Assembly (NCBI GenBank): GCA_964498785.1
Contig: CAZCJL010000033.1
Coordinates: 1-60,245 of the forward strand
Source of the DNA: Mariaggregatimicrobium sp964498785
Lineage (GTDB): Bacteria; Zhuqueibacterota; Zhuqueibacteria; Thermofontimicrobiales; Thiofontviventaceae
Direction of reading: 5' to 3'
DNA: 60,245 nt
The first letter of the stretch is position 1; every line of letters begins with the position of its first letter. Of the stretch, positions 53,286 through 60,245 are shown piece by piece. Position numbers and translations under genes: made by a program. The notes beneath the pieces are model-generated. The model was not told the origin of the DNA. It ran no database searches and saw only the letters and a program-made list of their open reading frames with translations.

Positions 53286-54158
53286 ATGGTTATTACCCTG
53301 ATGAATAATCAAATGAAAGATTTTAACCCTTTTCCTTTGATAAATAAAGACAAAAAATTTATACTATTCACCAATGCCAAATGCGGCGGCACCTTACTCA
53401 AAATCTGGTTTCTGGAAACCCTGAACCTTGAACATACCTTTTCTGATTTTCAAACCGCTCGCTCTAACTACGGATTGCCATTTGTTCTCTGCTGGTATCG
53501 TCATCATTACGGATTACACGCCGTTGATCAAATTTTTAGCTGGGATAACAGCATCCGAAGATTTATCAAACTCTATCGACAATCAACAAAACGATTGTTG
53601 CCAAAAATTGTCCACGATCCTGAATGGTTTCGCATCGCTGTGATTCGTAACCCATACAATCGACTCGTGAGCGCTTTTGTGGATAAATTTTGCGGACATG
53701 ACGTGACAAAACGATGGGTTCGGAAAGTCCTTAAAACTGTAAACTCCCGCGATGCACATGGCACGTTTGAGATTAGTTTTGTCCAGTTTGTAGAATACCT
53801 GGAATCCAGAGATATCGATCGGGAAAATCCACACTGGCGTCGCCAAACATATATTCTGAACGGCATTAAATTTGAGCGGGTTGTGGAGTTGAGAAACATG
53901 GCTCATGCATTTCCGGATATCGAACGAGAATTGGGATTGTCCACAACAGTTGATTTTCTGTCACAACGGCAGTCAAAAAGTTATGGGAATAGAACTGATC
54001 GGTCTTTTGTTGGTAATTTTTCCAATAATGAATTGATTGAACATCGTCGAAAAACTAACAGATTCCCTTCAAAAGCACAATTTTATAATGACGAGCTCAG
54101 GGCGCGTGTGCGGAACATTTATCAGGCTGATTTTGAAATGTTGGATTATGATATATAG
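53286..54158 (+). CDS. Sulfotransferase family 2-like protein
   Basis: A 290-residue PAPS-dependent sulfotransferase-like protein. The 5'-phosphosulfate loop is LFTNAKCGGTLLKIW near residue 29, and the 3'-phosphate-binding motif is IAVIRNPYNRLVSAFVDKFC near 118. These two motifs define the Sulfotransfer_2 group. C-terminal signals such as FERVVELRN and YNDELRARVRNIYQADFEML fit the carbohydrate sulfotransferase-like families. It would transfer sulfate to a sugar or peptide acceptor in the cytoplasm. Several ATGs crowd the 5' end (53286, 53301, 53313), so the start is uncertain. It directly follows the BNR protein. Confidence 0.8.
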   Translation: MVITLMNNQMKDFNPFPLINKDKKFILFTNAKCGGTLLKIWFLETLNLEHTFSDFQTARSNYGLPFVLCWYRHHYGLHAVDQIFSWDNSIRRFIKLYRQSTKRLLPKIVHDPEWFRIAVIRNPYNRLVSAFVDKFCGHDVTKRWVRKVLKTVNSRDAHGTFEISFVQFVEYLESRDIDRENPHWRRQTYILNGIKFERVVELRNMAHAFPDIERELGLSTTVDFLSQRQSKSYGNRTDRSFVGNFSNNELIEHRRKTNRFPSKAQFYNDELRARVRNIYQADFEMLDYDI

Positions 54159-54241
54159 AAGACATTTTTTATTTTCAAAAAGTCTATTAAAAAGCGTAAA
54201 AGACGGTGCAATATTCTGTACGCCGAATGTAAGAGTTTTGT

Positions 54242-54639
54242 ATGAGAATCTTTATCTGGTTATTCGCAATCTGCACAATTTTCAACGCGTAGGCTTCTGA
54301 GAATAAAGTATTCACTTTTTCAAACAAACAATATCTTGTGGATGCATCCCATGAGAATCAATCAACGCAAATATTCACTACGGTAAATGTCAGACAAGAC
54401 GGTGAATTTATGGGAAAAAGATATGGTAGTTTGCCGAACATTATTTGGGTGCTCGGCGGCTATGTGCAGGCAGTCCAAAACGGGAATTATATCTCCGCAT
54501 ACCGGATGCTGTCGGAATGATTGGAAAAGGCGTTACCGGTGAACATCTGAAACGGGATCAGCCACACCTTGCCTGGAAAGAATTATTGATGACGTATCAA
54601 TCGGATGGTGCGCCATTGCTGAATACCCCCTCTTTATGA
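54242..54639 (+). pseudogene. Broken N-terminal and middle part of a DUF4038-type glycoside hydrolase
   Basis: The frame from 54242 reads a signal peptide MRIFIWLFAICTIFNA and then a TAG. It continues ASENKVFTFSNKQYLVDA in the same frame, and then jumps to FMGKRYGSLPNIIWVLGG, the central motif of DUF4038 (apiosidase-like) proteins. After GG a frame change leads to HLAWKELLMTYQSDGA, resembling the following MTYHP block. So a stop, an internal deletion and a frameshift have accumulated. The missing C-terminal part of the same family appears at 59313-59777 on the other strand. It is not translatable as one protein. Confidence 0.6.
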
Positions 54640-54704
54640 TCTATACTGGCTAAAATTAATTCAGCGAAAGTTACCCTTTCATTAAGTGGCTATTCGTTCC
54701 ATTA

Positions 54705-57700
54705 TCAGTTTTTCAGATAGTCCTCAATTTCAATTTTCATATTTTGAAATCGTTTTTCGAGTTCATGCATATTTTTCGCGAACGAATCGAGATCTCCTTT
54801 ATGCGCTGCTTTTTCCATCTCAAAGGCTGTCTCACTCAAAGCCGAACCACCTACATTTGCTGCAACGCCCTTGATTGTGTGAGCCTGTCGTTCGGCGCCC
54901 TGAGCATCACCTTTTTCAATCATTTTCCGGAGTGTCTTTATTTGCTCAGAAAAATCATTCAGAAAACATTCGAGGATCGTTCTGGCAAAATCCTCGTCAC
55001 CCATCAGGCGCTCCAGCATTACTGAACGTTGCCATGCAACGGGTTCTTGCCTGCAGTGTCGTTCGTATTCGGAGTCTGTTTTTTCAGCTTCAACCTTCTT
55101 AATTGAAGTGCCATTTTTACCATTTGACAGTTGCTTAATGATCGCTTTCGCCAGTACGTCTGGCTCAATCGGTTTGGATACATATCCGTCCATGCCAACA
55201 TTAATACATTTTTCGCGGTCGCCGGCCATGGCATGAGCAGTCATAGCAATAATCGGCACGTTGTGATTAAGAACTGCTGATTCAGGATCTCGGATGTGTC
55301 TCGTGGCTTCAAATCCATCCATTTCTGGCATCTGGACATCCATGAGCACCAGATCATAAGGAACGGATTCCAGGGCTTTGACCGCCTCGGCACCGTTTGC
55401 GACAGCATCAGCAGAAAGGCCAAACTTTTTTAGAATGCCCAGGGCTACTTGTTGGTTGATGGTGTTATCTTCAGCTAATAGAATACGCGCTTTTCTTCCG
55501 GCGAACAGCTTTTGTGTTTTACATTCCTTTTGTTGTGTAGCAATGGTACGAGGTTTCATCATTTTCCCATCACTTTGCCCCAACACTTGCGATAAAACAC
55601 TTTTCAACTCCAGATGTCGGGTCGGCTTTGTCAAGTAGGCGTGGAAACCCGCGTCAATAAATTTTTTAGCATCACCCCGGCTTCCCAGTGAAGTTAGCAT
55701 TACCAGCCGCAGATCCACAAGACACGAATCAGCCTTAATAGCACGACCGAGGGCTTCACCATCCATGCCCGGCATCTGCATATCAATGATCACAACCTGA
55801 AAGGGATTTTTTTCATTTATGGAGGTGTATATCGCCTGAAGAGCATCGGGACCATTTTGAGTTTCGACCACATGCATGCCCCAGGATTTCAGCCGTATGA
55901 CAAGAATTTCACGGTTTGTAGCATTATCATCAACAATTAGCACACGTACACCAGAAAGTTCCGCCATCACCTTTGTTTCCACGCGATCAACTTTAGTCTG
56001 CTTTTCCAGGTGTGCATTAAACCAGAACTCCGAGCCTTTACCTTCTTCACTTTCAACGCCAATTTTTCCGCCCATCATTTCTGCTAATTGTTTTGAAATA
56101 GCCAATCCTAATCCGGTGCCCCCAAATTTCCGGGTCGTGGATGTGTCTGCCTGAGTGAACTGCTGAAACAACTTCTCCTGGCTTTTTGCCGGAATACCAA
56201 TGCCAGTATCGCGCACTGAGAAACGCAACAGAACGGATTCTTTGGTTTCCGATTCTTGTGCAACCCGAATGACTACTTCGCCTTCCTGCGTAAACTTAAT
56301 AGCATTCCCCGCGAGGTTCATCAGAATCTGACGCAACCGGCTCGGATCACCACGGAGGTTGATCGGAACATTGGGATCGACGTCGCAAATAAGCTCCAAT
56401 TCTTTCTCCTGTGCTTTCAGGGCAATTGAGGATGCGAAATCCTCAAGCAAACTTTCCAGATTAAAGTTAAGCATTTCCAGATCAAGTTTTTGCGCTTCGA
56501 TTTTAGAAAAATCCAGGATATCGTTGATAAGACTGAGAAGTGATTCCGCGCTTGTACGCACAACATGTGCATAGCGCCGCTGATCATCATTGAGGTCTGT
56601 ATCCAGTAGCAATCCGGTCATGCCAATCACACCGTTCATCGGAGTGCGAATTTCGTGGCTCATATTCGCCAGGAATTCACTTTTGGCCTGATTCGCGGCT
56701 TCAGCTTGAGCCTTCGCTCGTTGCAATTCCTGCTCTGAGCGTTTCCTTTCTGTAATATCCTCGATAACCCAGACAGCGCCCTTTGCCAAATCAGGCGGCG
56801 CGATGGCTTTGCCGTTAAATTTACACCACACTTTGTGCCCATCTTTGTGACGAAGCGGGTATTCGATGTTAACGATTTCCTTTTGTGCCAGTAGCCAGTA
56901 GTACTTTTCCCCAAACTCATGGAAGTTTTCCATCGACAGATGTAGTTGTTGAGGACCGCTGCCAATGATTTCGTTTGGAGTGTAACCAAGCATTTCGGCC
57001 ATGCGATAATTGACCTTTGTCAATATCCGGTTTTCAAGCACCATGATCCCGACGAGACTGCTTTCAAAAATCGCTTCCTGTTCTTTAAGAGCGCGCCGAA
57101 GGCTTTCTTCTGCTTTTTTTTGATCCGTAATATCAACAAACGTTTCCAGAAGAACGGCTTCACCGTCAAGCTCTACTTCGATAACGGTCTTCAGGATGGG
57201 TACTTCAGAGCCGTCTTTTCGCTGTAATACGCGAGCTGATTTGTCCACTTTCTGGCCATGGTCAAGCACAGGGCAATCGTTCTGCCCCCGAGGACACAGG
57301 TAATCAAAACACCGACATCCCAGCATCACTTCTGCATTCTCAACTCCTGCCATTTCACACGCCATCGTATTGACCCAGCGAATAGTGCGGTCTTTTCCGA
57401 TAACAACAACGCCGAACGGACACTTTTTGAGAATTTCTTTCATTTGTTTATTCGCTGTTTCCGCTTCTTTTTCGATCCGCTTCTGTTCAGTAATATCTCG
57501 CCAGAGGCAATGAAGAATATTTTTACCCTTGTAAATAACTGGTGTTAAAGATACTTCAACCGGAAAGTCCTCACCATTTGCTCGCCGATGAATCCACTCA
57601 AAACGATGAAATCCCTCGTCAACAGCTTTCCGGATCATTTCATTCGCCTTTTCAAAAGATTGCCTACCATCTGGCTGAACAGGTGGCGAGACCTCTGAAG

Positions 57701-59219
57701 GATGCGTCATGAGGAATTCTTCCCTGCTGGCGTAACCCAACATTTTAGCTGTTGCCTCGTTGCAATCCACAAACGTATTTTCATCGATCAATAAAATAGC
57801 ATCATTTGAGAAATGCATTACATTCTCAAATTGCTTTTCAGTCTCTCGAAGCTTTGCCTCCATCAGTTTCTGTTCAGTTATGTCACGTAAAATGCAGTAT
57901 AGCACGCTTTTCGCTTCAAAAATGATCGGCGTAATCGAAACTTCCACCGGAAAATCTTCACCGTTCTGTCTACGGTGTATCCAATGAAAACGGTGGAATC
58001 CCTGTCGAAAAGCCAGTTTCATCATTTCATCGGCTTTTTCATGGGAATTTCTTCCATCCGGTTGTGTTGCCGGAGAAAACTCAGAGGGATGCATCATCAA
58101 ACAATCTTCACGATTCGCGTAGCCAAGTAGTGCGGCTGCAACCTCATTGCAATCCATAATTCGATTATCAAAGAGCAACACGATGGCATCCGTTGATGCG
58201 TAAAGCATGTTTCTAAATTGTTTTTCTCGATCCTGAAGCGCTTCCTCAACCAGTTTTCGTTCTGTAACATCCAGCAGGATACCTTCATAGCTAATGATTT
58301 TTCCAGGCCTGTCACGCTTGATATATGTCATATCCTCGATCCATCGCACAGTGCCATTCTTACGCACGATACGATAATCAGTATGGTCAACAGTGACAGC
58401 ATTTGGATCGGCAGAGGCTTTCGTGACTTCACTTGATACACGATCAAGATCATCCGGATGAATTACGTCCGGATAAGCGACAGCCCCTGATATGAAATCC
58501 TGAGCAGACCATCCAAAAAGACGCCCGGTATTTTCAGAGGCAAACTCGACCGGCCAACCTTCTTCATTTTTCCAGACAAATGCCACGGCCGGACTACGAC
58601 CAATAATATCATTTGCAAGCCGAAGTACTTTGGCTTCCTCTATTTTTTGCAGAGCGAACGCCAGGTCAGCCGCCAACGCCTTAAATAGGTCTTGTTCTTC
58701 GGTCTCTCTGGCATAAGCCGCAGAAACCGAAACAGAAAGTATTCCATAAATTTTACCGTTACCGGAGAGGCGGTACGACATTCCGGAACGACCTGCATAC
58801 TTACCCGATAAAGGACAATCAGTGCATTCGTTTGCAGGGTCTTCGATGACTACGAATTTTTCCTCATCCAAAACACGCCTCATGCAACACACCAACTCAC
58901 CGCGTTGAAAATGTTGCTCAATGATTTTGAATTGACCATTAAAGCCGGATGAAGCTGTCATCGTGATTGCGTTCATTTCATCTGTGATCGCAATCCACGC
59001 GTTGAAATAACCCAGCGAGCTGGTCAAATTCTCACATGCCCGCTCGATTAATCGCTTCGGGTTGGTCTCATTCGTAATAAGCTGATTAACATTTCTGATT
59101 GCCAGCAGCACCTGTTTAATGTGGGCCTCGCGTTCCCGCAATTCCTTTGAATTATGTTCAGCGTGCTCTAATATCTTTATTCTTTGCTCTAATTCTTCAT
59201 AAGTTGGTCTTTCATGCAT
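54705..59219 (-). CDS. Cytoplasmic hybrid sensor histidine kinase (GAF-PAS x5-HisKA-HATPase-REC-REC-Hpt)
   Basis: A 1504-residue phosphorelay kinase without membrane segments. In order: a short coiled coil, a GAF domain (about 40-195), five PAS/PAC units (about 205-835), HisKA with phospho-His in FLANMSHEIRTPMNG near residue 853, and an ATPase domain with FGGTGLGLAISKQL. Two receiver domains follow (phospho-Asp in VVIIDMQMPGMDG near 1143 and LVLMDVQMPEMDG near 1293). A C-terminal Hpt has His in RQAHTIKGVAANVGG near 1445. The second and third PAS units are near copies of each other. The GAF and fourth PAS contain Cys pairs (ECTDCPLSG; CRCFDYLCPRGQNDC) that may bind metal or sense redox. No response regulator gene is adjacent. 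Confidence 0.95.
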   Translation of the reverse strand: MHERPTYEELEQRIKILEHAEHNSKELREREAHIKQVLLAIRNVNQLITNETNPKRLIERACENLTSSLGYFNAWIAITDEMNAITMTASSGFNGQFKIIEQHFQRGELVCCMRRVLDEEKFVVIEDPANECTDCPLSGKYAGRSGMSYRLSGNGKIYGILSVSVSAAYARETEEQDLFKALAADLAFALQKIEEAKVLRLANDIIGRSPAVAFVWKNEEGWPVEFASENTGRLFGWSAQDFISGAVAYPDVIHPDDLDRVSSEVTKASADPNAVTVDHTDYRIVRKNGTVRWIEDMTYIKRDRPGKIISYEGILLDVTERKLVEEALQDREKQFRNMLYASTDAIVLLFDNRIMDCNEVAAALLGYANREDCLMMHPSEFSPATQPDGRNSHEKADEMMKLAFRQGFHRFHWIHRRQNGEDFPVEVSITPIIFEAKSVLYCILRDITEQKLMEAKLRETEKQFENVMHFSNDAILLIDENTFVDCNEATAKMLGYASREEFLMTHPSEVSPPVQPDGRQSFEKANEMIRKAVDEGFHRFEWIHRRANGEDFPVEVSLTPVIYKGKNILHCLWRDITEQKRIEKEAETANKQMKEILKKCPFGVVVIGKDRTIRWVNTMACEMAGVENAEVMLGCRCFDYLCPRGQNDCPVLDHGQKVDKSARVLQRKDGSEVPILKTVIEVELDGEAVLLETFVDITDQKKAEESLRRALKEQEAIFESSLVGIMVLENRILTKVNYRMAEMLGYTPNEIIGSGPQQLHLSMENFHEFGEKYYWLLAQKEIVNIEYPLRHKDGHKVWCKFNGKAIAPPDLAKGAVWVIEDITERKRSEQELQRAKAQAEAANQAKSEFLANMSHEIRTPMNGVIGMTGLLLDTDLNDDQRRYAHVVRTSAESLLSLINDILDFSKIEAQKLDLEMLNFNLESLLEDFASSIALKAQEKELELICDVDPNVPINLRGDPSRLRQILMNLAGNAIKFTQEGEVVIRVAQESETKESVLLRFSVRDTGIGIPAKSQEKLFQQFTQADTSTTRKFGGTGLGLAISKQLAEMMGGKIGVESEEGKGSEFWFNAHLEKQTKVDRVETKVMAELSGVRVLIVDDNATNREILVIRLKSWGMHVVETQNGPDALQAIYTSINEKNPFQVVIIDMQMPGMDGEALGRAIKADSCLVDLRLVMLTSLGSRGDAKKFIDAGFHAYLTKPTRHLELKSVLSQVLGQSDGKMMKPRTIATQQKECKTQKLFAGRKARILLAEDNTINQQVALGILKKFGLSADAVANGAEAVKALESVPYDLVLMDVQMPEMDGFEATRHIRDPESAVLNHNVPIIAMTAHAMAGDREKCINVGMDGYVSKPIEPDVLAKAIIKQLSNGKNGTSIKKVEAEKTDSEYERHCRQEPVAWQRSVMLERLMGDEDFARTILECFLNDFSEQIKTLRKMIEKGDAQGAERQAHTIKGVAANVGGSALSETAFEMEKAAHKGDLDSFAKNMHELEKRFQNMKIEIEDYLKN

Positions 59220-59312
59220 AGTTCTTACCTATGTCTTTTACAACGAATGTGAAGCGTTTACTAACATACCAGAAAATCATAATTACATTTTTATACACTG
59301 GTAACGTGGTAT

Positions 59313-59777
59313 TTATCGGCATGTATTGTAAAATTTACACCTGTTATAATATAAATTTTTTTTCCTTTGTTCGTTGAACACAATTTTACCAGTGAGCGGA
59401 TTCAACCATTTTGCAGTGACTTCTTTGCCATGGACATCCGGTAACTTGCCGTGCAGCGCAATCATATCTTCAGGGATGCAAAACATGTAAACACGGTTAT
59501 TATCCGTGAGGCAGTAGGTGGTGAATGTGTACTGCGTCGGCTGGAGCGTATTGAAATCATAGTTTTGGAAAAGCGTCGCCAGGTGCTTGTAATTATAGAA
59601 CCCCGGCTGTTTGTCTGCCGGCAGGGAGAATGGATCGTAAATTACGTTATACCAGGATGTATTCTGCCGGTAATAGCTGGAATAGGTTCCCGCAAAAATG
59701 CACTCATAATTTCGTGCAAGACATGCGACCGCATCGGGATAAGCGCTATCGAAAATGCTAAAGGTAAGATTATTCAT
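59313..59777 (-). pseudogene. C-terminal fragment of a DUF4038-type glycoside hydrolase
   Basis: A 154-residue frame whose body matches the C-terminal half of DUF4038/DUF5060-type hydrolases: IFAGTYSSYYRQNTSWYNVI, then PGFYNYKHLATLFQNYD and EVTAKWLNPLTGKIV, the typical end of these proteins. No signal peptide or catalytic N-terminal part is present. The first six codons lie exactly within a 55-base repeat, so the ATG is probably not the ancestral start. Orientation is opposite to the N-terminal fragment at 54242-54639. The two could be halves of one gene separated by an inversion that carried the kinase, or the right edge may be misassembled. Confidence 0.55.
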
Positions 59778-59814
59778 TAATTTATGATTTTTAAATTTTT
59801 AATTGTCGGGACAA
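59760..59814 (+). repeat. 55-base exact direct repeat, copy 1
   Basis: Identical to 60191-60245, offset by 431 bases, beginning AAAGGTAAGATTATTCATTA and ending GTCGGGACAA. The base before it differs (T here, A at 60190). The second copy runs to the last base of the window. The length equals a common de Bruijn k-mer size, so this may be an assembly loop rather than a biological duplication. Confidence 0.9.
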
Positions 59815-60190
59815 CGTCATACAATATAAATAAAACCACGAAATTTTTCAACTAATTTCAGGTAGAACATCACTATACTTTAATCCTGAAAAATTCATAG
59901 CCACAGAGGCTCAGAGTACACAGAGTATTTATTTTCAAAACGTTACGCAAATAATAGCAACTCGATTTTTTCTTAACGCAGTTTGAAAAGTAATATGCAC
60001 GCACGTTGCTGTTTCTCTGTGAGCTCTGTGGCACGTTTTGTGAATAATGCAGATAATAAGATTAATCAGTTAAATATTATTAAAACTACGATATTTTATT
60101 AAATTAATTTTCTCTTGACAAATTGCAATTATTCCATTATTTTAACAATATATTAATTCGTGTATCTGATTATAAAAATATAGGAGTAAA
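59815..60190. other. Non-coding region at the right edge
   Basis: 376 bases between the two copies of the 55-base repeat. Most is dispersed repeat copy C (59885-60052); the rest is very AT-rich. No gene is visible. The whole 431-base period from 59760 could be one unit of a tandem duplication that continues past the window. Confidence 0.5.
59885..60052 (+). repeat. Dispersed ~168 bp intergenic repeat, copy C
   Basis: Begins CCTGAAAAATTCATAGCCAC and ends TTTTGTGAATAATGCAG. It aligns to copy A (22581-22747) along its whole length with scattered substitutions, and to the inverted copy B (45907-46082). The CACAGAG and CTCTGTG motifs near the ends are again present. Confidence 0.88.
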
Positions 60191-60245
60191 AAAGGTAAGA
60201 TTATTCATTAATTTATGATTTTTAAATTTTTAATTGTCGGGACAA
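60191..60245 (+). repeat. 55-base exact direct repeat, copy 2, at the window end
   Basis: Identical to 59760-59814 and ends on the last base of the window, so its real length is unknown. On the minus strand it would encode the same first six residues (MNNLTF) as the fragment at 59777, after which the frame soon stops (MNNLTFFTPIFL). Confidence 0.9.

Noticed and set aside
1..60245. CRISPR array, prophage, tRNA or rRNA genes
   Set aside because: No regularly spaced short repeats, phage structural genes, cloverleaf sequences or rRNA core motifs were recognised on either strand. tRNA scanning by eye is not exhaustive.

Overview
This 60 kb window (roughly 40% GC by eye) comes from a bacterium of the FCB superphylum. 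The best guess is Calditrichaeota, KSB1 or an Ignavibacteria-like lineage. The main evidence is a type IX secretion C-terminal sorting domain on the large secreted protein at 47230-50757, large PKD/PQQ-type extracellular proteins, a tungsten-type aldehyde:ferredoxin oxidoreductase, and intergenic spaces full of short palindromic or dispersed repeats. No rRNA, tRNA or CRISPR array was recognised. The right edge looks like a contig end: its last 55 bases are an exact copy of an internal segment.

Layout. (1) 1-6700, plus strand: a trehalose operon (fused OtsAB followed by TreT) closed by a strong terminator; a remnant of an RND/MMPL exporter; two unrecognised small proteins; and a membrane-anchored phospholipase D-like protein. 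A bidirectional terminator then separates this block from the next. (2) 6733-22467, minus strand: one long purine operon in the order guaB-purA-purM-purSL-purQ-purH-purCE-purB-purD-purN-purF. Every step from PRPP to IMP is present, plus PurA/PurB to AMP and GuaB to XMP. Only guaA is missing here. The AIR carboxylase is a class II (CO2-using, animal PAICS-like) PurE fused behind PurC, which explains the lack of purK. An imperfect inverted-repeat element sits inside the operon between purH and purQ. (3) 22857-31613, minus strand: polysaccharide-modification genes (NodB-fold deacetylase-like, hexapeptide acyltransferase, glucuronyl C5-epimerase), a nitrilase, a UroD-like protein, a secreted PKD/FGE-fold protein and a TIM-barrel sugar isomerase. 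(4) 30936-37653, minus strand: LutA/LutB/LutC lactate oxidation genes, a tandem class II aldolase and an aldehyde:ferredoxin oxidoreductase. Together these suggest a route from a deoxysugar through lactaldehyde and lactate to pyruvate. (5) 38129-45519, minus strand: a GT39 glycosyltransferase with a Tat-exported Gfo/Idh/MocA oxidoreductase, then a tight operon of alanine racemase-GNAT fusion, methyltransferase and Na+/solute symporter. (6) 46192-51522, minus strand: the peptidoglycan transglycosylase MtgA, the 1175-residue T9SS protein and a degenerate M23-type lipoprotein. (7) 51955-60245: a BNR-type secreted protein and a sulfotransferase on the plus strand, then a 1504-residue hybrid histidine kinase on the minus strand. 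The kinase is flanked by two fragments of DUF4038-type glycoside hydrolase genes in opposite orientation, as expected if an inversion split one gene.

Dispersed repeats stand out. A ~168 bp element occurs three times (22581, 45907 inverted, 59885). Several perfect palindromes and two copies of a TCCGGCATTCGCAGGA repeat also occur. Functions are assigned from conserved motifs read by eye. Pathway proposals for blocks 3-5 are inference.
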